DNA of 64,000 nt from Schlesneria sphaerica (GCF_044336245.1 NZ_CP172346.1:1612001-1676000); one strand, 5' to 3'. Positions 18,271-28,283 are shown, numbered from the stretch's first letter. Numbers and translations: made by a program. Notes: a model not told the origin generated them from the letters alone.

Positions 18271-19026
18271 TCAGTCGACTGCTGACATCGATTCCTGAAG
18301 AATCTCGGCGATGTGCATGACGCGAAGGGGGGACTTCTGGCGATGAATCAATCCCGACATGTGCATCAGACACGACATGTCCCCGGCGGTCAGTACGTCG
18401 GCGCCGGCCTGTTCGTGGTCGTGAATGCGGTCAAGCCCCATCATGCACGAGACCGCTTCCTCTGCCACAGCGAACGTCCCACCGAATCCGCAACACTCGT
18501 CGGGGCGTTTCAAGCTGACAAGTTCAATTCCTTCGAGGTCCTTCAGCAGCTGCCCCGCCTTGTTAAAGCGAGGAACGATCATTTCGCTGGAAGAGCCCAG
18601 ACGAAGTTCCCGCAATCCGTGACAACTATTGTGCAATCCCACTCGATGAGGGAACCGTCCCTTGATGGACTTCACCTTCAGGACATCCGTCAGGAATTCA
18701 CACAACTCAAACGTTTTCGGCCGGACACGGGCATACCCCGGGTCGTCATGCAGCAACTCACCATAGTGCTGTCGGACCATCGCCGTGCAACTTCCCGATG
18801 GACAGACCACGTATTCGTAATCTGAAAAGATCGAGACAAACTTCTGAGCCAGAGGCAGTGCGTCGTTCACGCATCCCGTATTGGCCATCGGTTGTCCACA
18901 GCACGTCTGGGCAGACGGAAAATCAACGTCACATCCGAACCGCTCTAGAACCTGGAGCGTTGCCATCGCAACCTTGGGGTAGAGCTGATCGACGTAGCAA
19001 GGAATGAACAGTGCGACTTGTGGCAT
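18271..19026 (-). CDS. LutA/YkgE-type (Fe-S)-binding oxidoreductase subunit
   Basis: About 251 residues starting MPQVALFIPCYVDQLYP. It has two cysteine-rich CCG domains: 'TCCGQPMANTGC' near residue 45 and 'DECCGFGGTFAV' near 185, with accompanying Cys in 'IPCYVD' and 'HNSCHG'. These bind an Fe-S cluster or related redox centre in LutA and in heterodisulfide-reductase-like subunits, where the complex oxidises L-lactate or a similar 2-hydroxy acid. The usual LutB and LutC partners are absent from this window. It lies 98 bp downstream of hemC on the same strand, so co-transcription is possible. Substrate not shown by sequence. Confidence 0.8.
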   Translation of the reverse strand: MPQVALFIPCYVDQLYPKVAMATLQVLERFGCDVDFPSAQTCCGQPMANTGCVNDALPLAQKFVSIFSDYEYVVCPSGSCTAMVRQHYGELLHDDPGYARVRPKTFELCEFLTDVLKVKSIKGRFPHRVGLHNSCHGLRELRLGSSSEMIVPRFNKAGQLLKDLEGIELVSLKRPDECCGFGGTFAVAEEAVSCMMGLDRIHDHEQAGADVLTAGDMSCLMHMSGLIHRQKSPLRVMHIAEILQESMSAVD

Positions 19027-19124
19027 GGGGTGCTTTGTAATACCGCGAACGTTCCGGGACAAAGAGCGTCCCGGAATTATAATGGCTCAGGCAGATGAGA
19101 GCGACTGACTCGGACTCGGCGGCG

Positions 19125-20066
19125 TTACGACGCGGCTTGAAGCACGCGATCAACCCCCTGATCCTTCAGCAGGGTCGCCACCTGATTGCCTAATGCCTCC
19201 CCCTCAGCAAGCTCAGAAGTCGCCGATGCCATCCACCGCTGACTTCCATCAACCGGCAACACGACCGCCTCCAGCCGGATCCTCTGATCTGAGACCGTCG
19301 TATACGCCCCCAGCGGGGCATGACAACCGGCCCGCAGACTCGACATCAGGCTCCGTTCGGCGGTCACCGCCGCCATCGTAACCGGATCCGTGATTTGCTG
19401 CAGCAATTCCCGCAGCTCATGGTCGTTCGTCCGGCATTCGACTCCTACCGCCCCCTGCCCCACAGCAGGGTACATGAACGGGGGAGCAATCTCGGAATGG
19501 ATCCGTCCCGCCCAACCGAGTCGCGTCAATCCGGCTGAAGCGAGGATGATGGCGTCGTAGTCTCCGGCGTCCAGCTTCTTCAAACGCGTATCCACGTTCC
19601 CCCGAATCTCGAACAACTGCAGATCAGGACGCAGGTAGCGAAGCTGCGCTTTACGACGTGGGCTGCCGGTCCCCACTCGCGCATTGCGAGGAAGATCCTT
19701 CAGCGACAGCCTGGCAGTCTGATTTGCTGGAAGAATCAGGGCATCATGCGTGAGTCCACGAGTCGGAACGGCCCCCAGTGTGAGCTCAGGAGGCCCATCC
19801 GTAGGGAGATCCTTCAGGCTGTGGACGGCTATGTCCACCTGTTCCTTCAGAACAACCGTCTGAACTTCGCGCGTGAAGACGCCGAAGCTTCCCAGGACTT
19901 GCAATGCCTCTGTCTGGTCCCGATCGCCGGCAGTGCTGACATGCACCAGTTCGACCTTGACCTGCGGTGCAACCTTCTGAATCAGTCCCGCGATGTAGTT
20001 CGATTGCCAGAGGGCCAGTTGACTGGCGCGCGTCGCAATTCGCAGTTGGGGGCGAGTAAAAGACAA
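19125..20066 (-). CDS. hemC: Porphobilinogen deaminase (hydroxymethylbilane synthase)
   Basis: Makes hydroxymethylbilane from four porphobilinogen in heme synthesis. About 313 residues, normal for the family. Landmarks are 'RIATRASQLALWQSNYIA', 'VSTAGDRDQ' and the catalytic aspartate in 'VHSLKDLPT'. 'IRGNVDTRLKKLDAGDYDAIILASAGLTRLG' follows, and the dipyrromethane-cofactor cysteine lies in 'RAGCHAPLGAY' near residue 247. The start is a TTG at 20066 (MSFTRPQLR); no closer ATG or GTG keeps the first beta strand. No other hem genes are near. Confidence 0.93.
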   Translation of the reverse strand: MSFTRPQLRIATRASQLALWQSNYIAGLIQKVAPQVKVELVHVSTAGDRDQTEALQVLGSFGVFTREVQTVVLKEQVDIAVHSLKDLPTDGPPELTLGAVPTRGLTHDALILPANQTARLSLKDLPRNARVGTGSPRRKAQLRYLRPDLQLFEIRGNVDTRLKKLDAGDYDAIILASAGLTRLGWAGRIHSEIAPPFMYPAVGQGAVGVECRTNDHELRELLQQITDPVTMAAVTAERSLMSSLRAGCHAPLGAYTTVSDQRIRLEAVVLPVDGSQRWMASATSELAEGEALGNQVATLLKDQGVDRVLQAAS

Positions 20067-20272
20067 GGCTCGGATTTTCAGTTAGCAGGAAGGGAAAAGA
20101 AATCGCTGCGATTCGTCATCGGTCACAGCTTAGTGGCGGGGCGACGAGTTGGCGACTGCAGGAAGACCGCCGGACCGCGACAGCCTCTCTTCATCAGGTG
20201 AGGCCAATGACAAGAAGCTCGACAGGAAATGTCAGACGCTTCTCATTGCCCGACAAGCCTCCAAAGTTCTCG

Positions 20273-20869
20273 TCAAAAATTGTCTGAGGCAAGCATGAGG
20301 TTCTCCTCTTCCTCATCACTGTCCAGCGGTATCACGTCATTGAGTGGTATGACATCGTCAACGCGTTTTTTTCGAAGGGACACTTGCTTGTTGAGACTGG
20401 TTTCTTCGACCTCGAAAACTTCCTTGCCCTCAGCAAGGGCAATGGGAATATCAAGGCTCGGAGGCGCGGTCTGGTCACCCTGTCCTTGCTGCGGGATCGC
20501 TTCGCTGGAGGCTTCTTCGAATGTTTGTGATTCAGGCGTTCTTGGTACCGGCGGTTTCGCTCGATTCACGATCGACTTGGCGTCGGCCTGCATCCGAAAA
20601 TGAACGTCGCCGATCATCAGATCATCGCCGAACGAAAGCGTCGCCTCTTTCTTGATTCGGGTTCCATTCAGATAAACGCCGTTTGTGCTGCCAAGGTCCC
20701 GAACCACGTATTTCTTGTTGACCTGAGCCACGCAGCAGTGCTTACGAGAAATCTTGCGACTGAGAGTCAAAGCGACATCACAATCCGACTGGCGGCCTAT
20801 CAGGACAATGGCCTTCTCCAGCGGAATCAGGCAATGGCCGGGATCGACGGGAACCAGGAAAGCTGGCAT
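20273..20869 (-). CDS. FHA-domain protein
   Basis: 198 residues. The N-terminal FHA domain (about 15-90) has all signature residues: 'LIGRQSDCD', 'SRKISRKHC', 'DLGSTNGVYLNG'. FHA domains bind phosphothreonine peptides, so the protein is probably a target or adaptor in Ser/Thr kinase signalling, which planctomycetes use widely. The C-terminal 100 residues are disordered and acidic, with an internal duplication 'DDVIPLNDVIPLDSDEEEE'. The ATG at 20869 is preceded by GGAG at seven bases. It ends in a short acidic tail, with no membrane segment. Confidence 0.85.
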   Translation of the reverse strand: MPAFLVPVDPGHCLIPLEKAIVLIGRQSDCDVALTLSRKISRKHCCVAQVNKKYVVRDLGSTNGVYLNGTRIKKEATLSFGDDLMIGDVHFRMQADAKSIVNRAKPPVPRTPESQTFEEASSEAIPQQGQGDQTAPPSLDIPIALAEGKEVFEVEETSLNKQVSLRKKRVDDVIPLNDVIPLDSDEEEENLMLASDNF

Positions 20870-21404
20870 TTGTTACTCCGCACGCCCCTGAAATCATAAA
20901 ACTGGCAGGTATCGCCTTCGCTCGAAGAATCGAACCCCGATCACCTATTCAAATATGCTCTTATTTAGGCACCACATAGCCATTTACAAGGCCGTGTATC
21001 GAACGGAACGGCCAATTTTCCAATAATAGGGATGTTTTTATCCGTTGAAAACCCGTTTTCCGATTTCTTCAGACGGAATTGTGGATCACCGCGGCTCAAT
21101 CCATTTCACCTGCCGCATCGGGAAACGGCCAATGAACTCTACCACTCAAATCGTCACGCGGGTACTCCCTGACATCGACGGAATCTGCCGATTCCGCCCC
21201 TCCACAGGCCATCCAATAAGAAAAACGCTCAAATTCGGCAAAATCCGCGGCCAGATTCGGCATGGGGCTTTTCGGGGGGTGTTGCGTTCGCTGGCAATTC
21301 TGAAAACCGCACGAAGAAAGACAAGACTACTGCGTCTGCCGGAGCCTACAGTAGTCTGCCTGTCACGATTCTCATTATCAGGAAACTTGTGATCAGCGCT
21401 CACG
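20870..21404. other. Intergenic region, no gene supported
   Basis: 535 bp between the FHA gene and the PNPOx-like gene. The DNA next to the FHA start is more AT-rich than its surroundings and probably holds that promoter. A plus-strand frame of 115 codons (21045-21392) has no ribosome site, no start context and an Arg-rich composition, so I do not accept it as a gene. Confidence 0.4.
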
Positions 21405-21899
21405 TCATTCGAGCGGGGAATTCGCGGCTTCCTGAAAGTCCAATGGTCCAAAATTATAGATCTTGCCGAATCCCGCCACGAATCGAGCGGATTTCGCATC
21501 GATACGATAAAGCTCGAAATCTCCGAGCGAGAACGTCATCGCCGAATCAGGGAACCGCTGCAGATACAGGTCTGCCAGTCGATCGTACTCTTCGGAATCC
21601 CTCGGAACGATGACGGCCTTGCCCTGGATCGACACCCGAGCCAGTGCCTGCGGGTCTTTTGATCCATTGTCGGGCTCGGAAATCATCAGTCCCACCAGCG
21701 GATTTTCCAGAATATCCTGCGTGTGAAGTGCGAGACGACTGATGTGGATCACATAGGACGAAAAGTCGTCGCTCACCACAATCGGTACCATCGAGACTAA
21801 CGGGGCCCCGTCCCGCAATGTTCCAATCGCAGCCACACGCTGCGATCGAATCAGTTGAGCAAATTCCATCTGAGGCGATGTGTCGGTCATCACTTGCAA
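21405..21899 (-). CDS. Pyridoxamine 5'-phosphate oxidase-like (HugZ-type) flavin protein
   Basis: About 165 residues with the split-barrel FMN-binding fold: 'LIRSQRVAAIGTLRDGAPLVSMVPI', 'IHISRLALHTQDILENPLVGLMI', 'RVSIQGKAVIV' and 'FELYRIDAKSARFVAGFGKIY'. The last motif, a C-terminal 'GFG.a', is common in HugZ/HutZ-like heme-utilisation and general stress proteins of this superfamily. The substrate may be heme or F420/FMN-linked. TTG 21899 has AGGA at seven bases; ATG 21890 has a weaker site. Location downstream of nothing obvious on the same strand suggests its own transcript. Confidence 0.75.
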   Translation of the reverse strand: MQVMTDTSPQMEFAQLIRSQRVAAIGTLRDGAPLVSMVPIVVSDDFSSYVIHISRLALHTQDILENPLVGLMISEPDNGSKDPQALARVSIQGKAVIVPRDSEEYDRLADLYLQRFPDSAMTFSLGDFELYRIDAKSARFVAGFGKIYNFGPLDFQEAANSPLE

Positions 21900-22094
21900 G
21901 TCTTTGTCCTATGGCACAGCACGTTTGCCGCCAGTAGCACTCTGGCGGACTCAAACCACATTATACCATAGAACGCGACAACCGGAATTCAATCGCTCCC
22001 GGATCAGCCGGCTCACATGCGTCCCCCCAATTTGATCACAGACTGCCACGAACGACTGTGCCACTGAGCACGCATCTCACCGGGAGTCTGCACT

Positions 22095-23588
22095 TTACCC
22101 CAGCAGTTCATGCCGGACGCGTCCATTTCCGGCGATCGAATGAGGGCGATTCTGCTGATCGGGAATCGTCGTCGATTCATCGTAACCGAGCTGATGATAG
22201 ATCGTGGCCTGCATATCCTTGGGCGAAATCGGCGTGTCAACCACATCCCCGCCCACGGAATTTGTCTGGCCGACCACTTTCCCCCTGGCCATCCCTCCCC
22301 CCGCAAACACGGACGAGTAGGCTCGTGACCAATGATGACGAGCACCCCCTGCCGGAGCAGAATCAATTTGAGGAGTTCGACCATGTTCACTGGTGCAGAT
22401 CACCATGGTTTCATCCAGCAATCCATGATCCTCCAGATCAGAAATCATGGCTGAGTACGCCTGGTCGAAGACGGGCAGCAGGTAGTTCTTCAGTCGCGGG
22501 AAATGGTTCGAGTGCGTGTCCCAGACGGATGCCCCATGCGGTCCAAACGGATCCCAGAAGACCGAGACGAACCGGGCTCCCGCTTCTACCAGACGACGGG
22601 CCGCAAGACACGACTGGCCGAACAGGTTCATCCCATAGCGGGCTCGCAGGTTGGGCGACTCGTGCGCCACGTCGAGTGCATCACGAATTCGATTCGATCC
22701 AATCAGCGACATGGCCCGCTGCTGATGAGCGTCGTAATTCCCCATCGCGGCTGCCCGGTCAATCAGCGGACGAGACGCATCGAACTGCTGAAGCAGGTGG
22801 ACGCGCGCGTCGAATCGGCGTGTCGAGAGTTCGCTCGGTAACTCGCAACCTTGCGACAATTGGAATCGGGCGTCGGCCGAAATTCCCGCGTGCGGGTCAC
22901 GAACGTCTTCAACCTGCTCTGCAGCCAGCTTGGGCACAACCACAGTTCCTTCGCCCGTGAAGTCGGACCAGAACGGGTCGTAGCGATCTCCCAGAAAGGA
23001 AGCATAGGGCCCTGCCTGCTGCGGGGAGCTCCCTTTTGAACAGAATCTCCAGGGAAGACCAATGTTCCGAGGCAGCGTCGAGGATTGCTCCCCAAACCGT
23101 CGACTGTCCAGATAGTCGATGACCGAACCCATGAACGGCCAGTGCTCCGGTGCACGCGGGGCCGTCTCCAGCGGAATGCTGTATGTCGGCATCCCCGTCA
23201 TGACATAAGCACAGCAGTGGATCGGGTACTCGTGCGTCATCGATCGAACAACGGTCAGTCGATCCGCGATCTGCGCCGTTTGCGGTAAGCCCTCGCAGAA
23301 CTGCAACCCCGGCACCGCCGTGTCGATCGCTTTCATTTCACCCTGAATTTCAGCAGCGGCCAGCGGCTTGGGATCAAACGTTTCGTGCTGCGGCGGCGAA
23401 CCGAACAGGAACACGAAGATACACGACTTGGCAGGATTCCTGGCGTCAGAAACTCCGCCCGCAGAGGCCCTGAGCGGAAGTGGTGAATTCAGTCCGAGTC
23501 CAAGTGCTCCAATCCCCCCGATGTGCAGGAGATCGCGTCGAGTCATTCCATTGCAGAGTCGCTTTTCTGATCCAAGAAGATTCAACAC
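22095..23588 (-). CDS. DUF1501 protein, lone copy
   Basis: About 497 residues. The GTG at 23588 has GAGGA eight bases upstream. A Tat-like signal 'MTRRDLLHIGGIGALGLGL' is followed by DUF1501 landmarks: 'CIFVFLFGSPPQHETFDPKP', 'VRSMTHEYPIHCCAYVMTG', 'WDTHSNHF' and 'ETMVICTSEHGRTPQI...RHHWSRAYSSVFAGGG'. Here the motif is 'SEHGRTP' rather than the 'GEFGRTP' of the other two copies in this window, placing it in a different subgroup. No DUF1549 gene is adjacent. It is divergent from a secreted NHL propeller across 494 bp. Confidence 0.85.
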   Translation of the reverse strand: MLNLLGSEKRLCNGMTRRDLLHIGGIGALGLGLNSPLPLRASAGGVSDARNPAKSCIFVFLFGSPPQHETFDPKPLAAAEIQGEMKAIDTAVPGLQFCEGLPQTAQIADRLTVVRSMTHEYPIHCCAYVMTGMPTYSIPLETAPRAPEHWPFMGSVIDYLDSRRFGEQSSTLPRNIGLPWRFCSKGSSPQQAGPYASFLGDRYDPFWSDFTGEGTVVVPKLAAEQVEDVRDPHAGISADARFQLSQGCELPSELSTRRFDARVHLLQQFDASRPLIDRAAAMGNYDAHQQRAMSLIGSNRIRDALDVAHESPNLRARYGMNLFGQSCLAARRLVEAGARFVSVFWDPFGPHGASVWDTHSNHFPRLKNYLLPVFDQAYSAMISDLEDHGLLDETMVICTSEHGRTPQIDSAPAGGARHHWSRAYSSVFAGGGMARGKVVGQTNSVGGDVVDTPISPKDMQATIYHQLGYDESTTIPDQQNRPHSIAGNGRVRHELLG

Positions 23589-24082
23589 GATAGGCGTCCT
23601 CAAACATGGCGGTCCTGTGGCACGTCGAATGTACTCTACACTTCTTTTTGTCGTACAACGAGTCTAGTCCGCAAGAGCCAACTTGCGGAGAGTTCTTCCC
23701 CTTCGGAAAGTTCGGCCGTTTGCTGACGGCTCATCGCGATCGCGAACGATTAATCAAGCCTGCGACTGCCGTGTTACTCGTCGCCAGAAGCCCAGGTCAG
23801 CAACGGTCCGGACTGGCCGCGTGAACGTGTCCGGTTCCATCCGCCTCAACGATTTCGCTACCCGCCAATTGAACAAACCCCTCCATCGCAGTAGAACAAC
23901 TCACTTTGCTCCCCGCGAAATCGTTACAACCGGAAGAAGCTGGCCGTCGTGTGATCCCACAAGGTCAGGTGACGCTCATCTGCTTCAATGGCGTAGGGGA
24001 GCAGAATTGCTTCGAGCCTTACTCATTGTTTTTTGTCGACCATTCCAGGACAGAGTTTGACGACCCAGAGGAGTTTTGAATC
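23589..24082. other. Divergent intergenic region
   Basis: 494 bp between the lone DUF1501 gene and the NHL gene at 24083. No supported gene. It must contain both promoters; no convincing hexamer pair was found by eye. Confidence 0.4.
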
Positions 24083-25090
24083 GTGACGTATTTTCGTTTC
24101 GGCCTCGCCTGCCTTGTATCATTGAGTCTGACGCTGTCGGCTCTCGCCGCCGACAAACCTCATCCCGTCCGCATGGGCTGCGGACTGATGACGTTTGAAA
24201 CCGTCCCCGGTTGGGGCCTCGGTCCGGATGGAAAGTCTGCCATCGGTCCGACACATGGTGGCGTCGTCGTCGACAAAGCTGGAAACATCTATACCAGCGC
24301 GGATATGGGTCTGTTCGTCTTCTCGCCCGAGGGGAAAGTCATTCGCCGGTTCATCGGCGATGAATACAGTCGCATGCACGATATCGAAATTCGTGACGAA
24401 GCCGATGGCGAGTACATCTACGCAGCTCGCAATGCCAACGCCGAAGGGATCAAGTTCAACGCCGAAACCGGCGCAATCGTGCTGAAGCTGCCGTTCCCTC
24501 AGGAGTCAGGCCTGAAGCTCGAAAAATTCAGCCCGACCGCGATCACCGTCGCTCCCAATGGTGATATTTTCCTGTCAGACGGCTACGCAAGTAATCACAT
24601 TTTCAAGTTCGACAAAACGGGCAAGTACCTGAAGCACTTCGGTGTGAAAGGAAACGAACTCAAGGAGTTCAACACGGCCCACGGAATGACACTCGATACC
24701 CGCTATTCACCACCCCGCCTGCTGATCTGCGATCGAAATCACCAGCCCAAAGGCCGCCTCGTCCACTACGACCTCGAAGGAGAATTCCTCGGCGAAGTCG
24801 TGACCGGGCTGGGGATGCCCACGTCAGCCGCCGTGCAGGGTGATTACGTCTCCGTTCCTGATCTGCACGGACGAGTCGTGATCCTCGACAAAAACAACAC
24901 CATCATGGCGGTGCTGGGTCATAATCCTGATCCCACCAAAGGGGGCAACTACAACATCCCGCAATCGGAATGGATCGAAGGGATCTTCAGCGGTACTCAC
25001 GGATCCTACTGGGACAAAGATGGCAACCTCTACGTCCAGGATTGGAACGTCTCGGGACGAATCATGAAGCTCGTCCGGGTCAAGCCATAG
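24083..25090 (+). CDS. Secreted NHL-type propeller, distant PAL relative
   Basis: 335 residues. GTG 24083 has GAGGAG nine bases upstream. A signal peptide (LACLVSLSLTLSALAA) precedes six NHL-like blades. Parts resemble the alpha-amidating lyase fold: 'RMHDIEI', 'DGYASNHIFKF', 'TAHGMTLD' and 'ICDRNHQPKGRLVHYD', but the active-site pattern is less complete than in the gene at 8162-9103. Related planctomycete genes are annotated as 6-bladed beta-propellers or peptidylglycine monooxygenase-like. Probably periplasmic and ligand-binding; enzymatic function unproven. It ends in a strong terminator. Confidence 0.75.
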   Translation: MTYFRFGLACLVSLSLTLSALAADKPHPVRMGCGLMTFETVPGWGLGPDGKSAIGPTHGGVVVDKAGNIYTSADMGLFVFSPEGKVIRRFIGDEYSRMHDIEIRDEADGEYIYAARNANAEGIKFNAETGAIVLKLPFPQESGLKLEKFSPTAITVAPNGDIFLSDGYASNHIFKFDKTGKYLKHFGVKGNELKEFNTAHGMTLDTRYSPPRLLICDRNHQPKGRLVHYDLEGEFLGEVVTGLGMPTSAAVQGDYVSVPDLHGRVVILDKNNTIMAVLGHNPDPTKGGNYNIPQSEWIEGIFSGTHGSYWDKDGNLYVQDWNVSGRIMKLVRVKP

Positions 25091-25151
25091 TGATTGACAC
25101 TCGCGACGGGTGAATCGTCACAATCGAAGGCCCGTCATCAGTAAGCAACAA

Positions 25152-25182
25152 GGGGAGACGCCAACCACGTCTCCCCTTTTTT
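25152..25182 (+). terminator. Intrinsic terminator after NHL gene
   Basis: GGGGAGACG (25152-25160) and CGTCTCCCC (25168-25176) form a perfect 9-bp stem with a 7-nt loop, followed directly by six T (25177-25182). Confidence 0.9.
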
Positions 25183-25507
25183 GCGTTCAGAATTGATTCA
25201 GCTCCGCCTCCATCCAAGAGACCCCGTCGGTCGATCGAGCATCGCCCTCTTCAACTCCGACAGGATCACCAGCAAACGCGGTAGAACCTCCGGCCAGCAC
25301 CATTCAAAGTCGTTTCGACAGCGCAGTCGTCACACACACGAATGCGACAGCCAGACCCGACTCAACCAGATCCCACAGTCGACGTTGACCGCTCCGTTAC
25401 CACACGGGCCAGGTGACTCGCCAACAAAAATTTCCTGCACGGAGCGACCGGCAGAGCGTGCCTCCTCGCCGCACGAACAGTCGCACTTTGCCGCAACGGC
25501 GAAACGA
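25183..25507. other. Intergenic region, no gene supported
   Basis: 325 bp between the terminator and the stop of the convergent symporter gene. Small frames on both strands here are Arg/Ser-rich, without ribosome sites. Confidence 0.4.
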
Positions 25508-26992
25508 TTAGTGCCCCATCGCTGAACTGCGTCGATTTGCCAGAGCAGCAGGATCGGCCACACGGTGCTTGATCCAATTCGGCATGGAGGATCCGATCCA
25601 CATCCCCAGGAACGACGCCATCAGACCGTAAAGGTGCGACGGAACGTTGCGCCAGATCTGCGCGCTCTCTTCGGAGTAGATGTATTCCGTCCCCAGCCAG
25701 ACCGGAACGCCCAGCAGAATCGAGAAAATCGCCCCCTGTGTCGTGGCCCGTTTCCAGTAGATGCCACAGACCAGCGGCACGAAGGCGACCACCAGCGTCA
25801 CCTGATACCCCCCTTCAACCATGTCATACATGGTCTTGTTGGAATTGACGGCAATCAAGGTCGAAACAACCGAGACGATGATCAGGATGATGCGCAGCAG
25901 CCACAACAGCGACTTGTCACTGAAATCCTTCGTGATCGGGTTCAGCACGTTTTCCGTCAGCAAACTCGCAGGCGCGAGCAATGTTCCGCTGGCGGTCGAC
26001 AGAATGGCCGAGAGGACCGCGCCGAAGAACAGCACCTGACACCAGATCGGCATCTCTTTCAAGATCAGAGTCGGCAGCAGTTTCTGGACCTCGCGTTCGC
26101 CCGCCGCCTCGAACTGAGTGAGAAAACTGGCATCGACCATGGTCGCGGCGAATGCGATGAACATCGGTACGAACGCAAACAGGAAGTAGAAAACACCTCC
26201 CATCATCGTTCCAATCATGGCCGTCCGTTCATTCCTGGCACTCGTCACACGCTGAAACACGTCCTGTTGAGGAATCGATCCCAGCGACATCGTGATGAAC
26301 TCACCCAGAAAAACCATCCACGCTGCCGTTCTGGCTTGCGGGAACAGGTTCAGTTTTCCCTGACTCGAAGCCTCAGCAAAGACGTGGTCAATTCCCCCCG
26401 CCTTATAGCCAAGAATATATGCCACAAACAGCAGCCCGATCACGATCGCTGCGGTCTGAACCACGTCTGTCAGTGCAACGGACCACATTCCACCAAACAT
26501 CGTATACACGGTCACAATGACCGCACCAATCAGAATCGCCTGGTTCAAAGTGATCGCCGGGAAAAGAACATTGATGACCAGTCCCAATGCGGAAAGTTGA
26601 GCGGTCGTCCAGCCGAGGTAGGAACTGGCAATCCCCAGCGACGTGATAATCTCAACAAATTTTCCGTACCGCAGGTGGTAGTAGTCGCCGATCGTCATCA
26701 ATTCCATGCGATAGAACGTGCGGGCAAAGAAGAACGCGACCAGAATCAGACAGAGCGAAGCTCCGAAGGGGTCGCCCGAGACCGTGGTCAACCCCCCGTG
26801 AGCAAACTTGGATGAGACGGAAAGAACAGTCTCGGCCCCAAACCAGGTCGCGAAAACGCAGGCAAAGTTCATGTACAGCGGCAACGATCGTCCTGCCACC
26901 ATGAAGTCTTTGGAACTCTGCACACGAGTCGATGCGTAAATTCCAATCGCAACCGTGATCATCATGTACACAACTACGCAACCAATCAGCAT
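25508..26992 (-). CDS. Sodium:solute symporter (SSS family)
   Basis: About 494 residues starting MLIGCVVVYMMITVAIGIYA, with GGAG six bases upstream; 20 further residues from an earlier frame start are not membrane-like. Thirteen or so membrane helices are visible. SSS-family marks include 'VQSSKDFMVAGRSLPLYMNFACVFATWFGAETVLSVSSKFA', 'HLRYGKFVEIITSLGIASSYLGWTTAQLSALG', 'TVYTMFGGMWSVALTDVVQ' and 'SIPQQDVFQRVTSARNERTA'. It imports an organic solute with sodium; the cargo cannot be read from sequence. It faces an aldo/keto reductase across a divergent promoter region, with no shared pathway evident. Confidence 0.88.
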   Translation of the reverse strand: MLIGCVVVYMMITVAIGIYASTRVQSSKDFMVAGRSLPLYMNFACVFATWFGAETVLSVSSKFAHGGLTTVSGDPFGASLCLILVAFFFARTFYRMELMTIGDYYHLRYGKFVEIITSLGIASSYLGWTTAQLSALGLVINVLFPAITLNQAILIGAVIVTVYTMFGGMWSVALTDVVQTAAIVIGLLFVAYILGYKAGGIDHVFAEASSQGKLNLFPQARTAAWMVFLGEFITMSLGSIPQQDVFQRVTSARNERTAMIGTMMGGVFYFLFAFVPMFIAFAATMVDASFLTQFEAAGEREVQKLLPTLILKEMPIWCQVLFFGAVLSAILSTASGTLLAPASLLTENVLNPITKDFSDKSLLWLLRIILIIVSVVSTLIAVNSNKTMYDMVEGGYQVTLVVAFVPLVCGIYWKRATTQGAIFSILLGVPVWLGTEYIYSEESAQIWRNVPSHLYGLMASFLGMWIGSSMPNWIKHRVADPAALANRRSSAMGH

Positions 26993-27311
26993 CGTCGTCT
27001 CCGCTCGCTTTCCAGGTTCTCCACCCTCAATTTTCGTCGGGTATGCTATCAATCTTGTGAGAAAAGCGACATTTCCAGCCCTGTCAAAGTCAGCGATTCA
27101 GGCCTCCCTTCCGACGTGACTTTAACTGACAGGACCTGGACGTCAGTAAGTCAGGAAATCCCCCTGCTTTACTTCAGTTGACGCGACGGTTATCACCTAG
27201 CCGTCAGGAAGCCGCTGTCGGTCCCGGAAGCCATCCTCTGCGACACATTTGCTCCCTTTCGCATCCCGCAATTTTTCATCGACGACGAATTCAAAGGAGG
27301 CCTCAGGGTCT
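26993..27311. other. Divergent intergenic region
   Basis: 319 bp between the symporter (minus) and the aldo/keto reductase (plus). No gene seen. The last 20 bases contain the AGGAGG that serves the reductase. Confidence 0.4.
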
Positions 27312-28283
27312 ATGAAATATCGACGATTCGGACGAACCGACGGGCAAGTCAGCGAAATCGGATACGGAATGTGGGGCATGGCCGGCTGGACCGGTTCCGA
27401 CCTGAACGAAGTGAACCGCGCCCTGCACCGCTCCGTGGAACTGGGCTGCAATTTTTTCGATACCGCCTGGGGCTACGGCGCCGGGAAAAGCGAAGCCATC
27501 CTGGGTGATCTGGTCCGTGCTTTTCCTGACAGGAAGCTCTACACAGCCACAAAAATCCCTCCGAAAAACTTTCAGTGGCCCAGCCGCCGCGAATACTCAC
27601 TCGACGATTGCTTTCCTCCCGAGCACATCGAAGAGTACGTCAGCTCAAGTCTGAAAAATTCCGGACTCGCTTCGTTTGATCTCATGCAGTTTCACACGTG
27701 GGAAGATAGTTGGCTGCGCGATGATCGCTGGTATCACAAGATGGCCGATCTCAAGGCACAGGGGCTTTTCCAGGCCATCGGCATCAGCCTCAATCGCTGG
27801 GAACCCTGGAACGGGATCGAGGCGGTGAAAAGTGGACTGATCGACGCTGTCCAGGTCATCTACAACATCTTCGATCAGAACCCGGAAGACGAATTGTTCC
27901 CAGCCTGCCAGAAGCACGACGTGGCAGTCATCGCCCGCGTCCCGTTCGACGAAGGGACGCTCACCGGAACCTTGACCAAGTCGTCTACCTGGCCCAAGGA
28001 AGACTGGCGCAGTACCTATTTCGTCCCCGAAAATCTCAATGCGAGTGTGGAACGCGCTGACGCCCTTCGCCCGCTGATTCCCGCCGACATGACGATGGCA
28101 GAAATGGCACTTCGATTCTCGTTCTCCCATCCAGCCGTCTCAACTGTGATCCCCGGAATGAGATCCCTCCGGAACGTCGAAGCGAATCTGGCGACCAGCG
28201 ATACCGGACCGTTGCCGGAATCACTCCGAGATCAGTTAAAAGAACACCGCTGGGTCCGACAGCCCACCACTTGGTCGCAATAA
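27312..28283 (+). CDS. Aldo/keto reductase
   Basis: About 323 residues starting MKYRRFGRTDGQVSEIGYG; AGGAGG lies upstream. The NADPH-dependent TIM-barrel family is shown by the catalytic tetrad: Asp and Tyr in 'FFDTAWGYGAGKSE', Lys in 'YTATKIPP', His in 'FDLMQFHTWE'. 'GISLNRWEPWNGIEAVKSGLIDAVQVIYNIFDQ' and 'MALRFSFSHPAVSTVIPGMRS' complete the class. It reduces aldehydes or ketones of unknown identity. It lacks a signal peptide, so it is cytosolic. Resembles the AKR11/12-like group frequent in planctomycetes. Confidence 0.88.
   Translation: MKYRRFGRTDGQVSEIGYGMWGMAGWTGSDLNEVNRALHRSVELGCNFFDTAWGYGAGKSEAILGDLVRAFPDRKLYTATKIPPKNFQWPSRREYSLDDCFPPEHIEEYVSSSLKNSGLASFDLMQFHTWEDSWLRDDRWYHKMADLKAQGLFQAIGISLNRWEPWNGIEAVKSGLIDAVQVIYNIFDQNPEDELFPACQKHDVAVIARVPFDEGTLTGTLTKSSTWPKEDWRSTYFVPENLNASVERADALRPLIPADMTMAEMALRFSFSHPAVSTVIPGMRSLRNVEANLATSDTGPLPESLRDQLKEHRWVRQPTTWSQ

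Noticed and set aside
25565..26815. A 416-codon plus-strand frame
   Set aside because: It is exactly antisense to the symporter, rich in Arg/His/Gln, with no start context.
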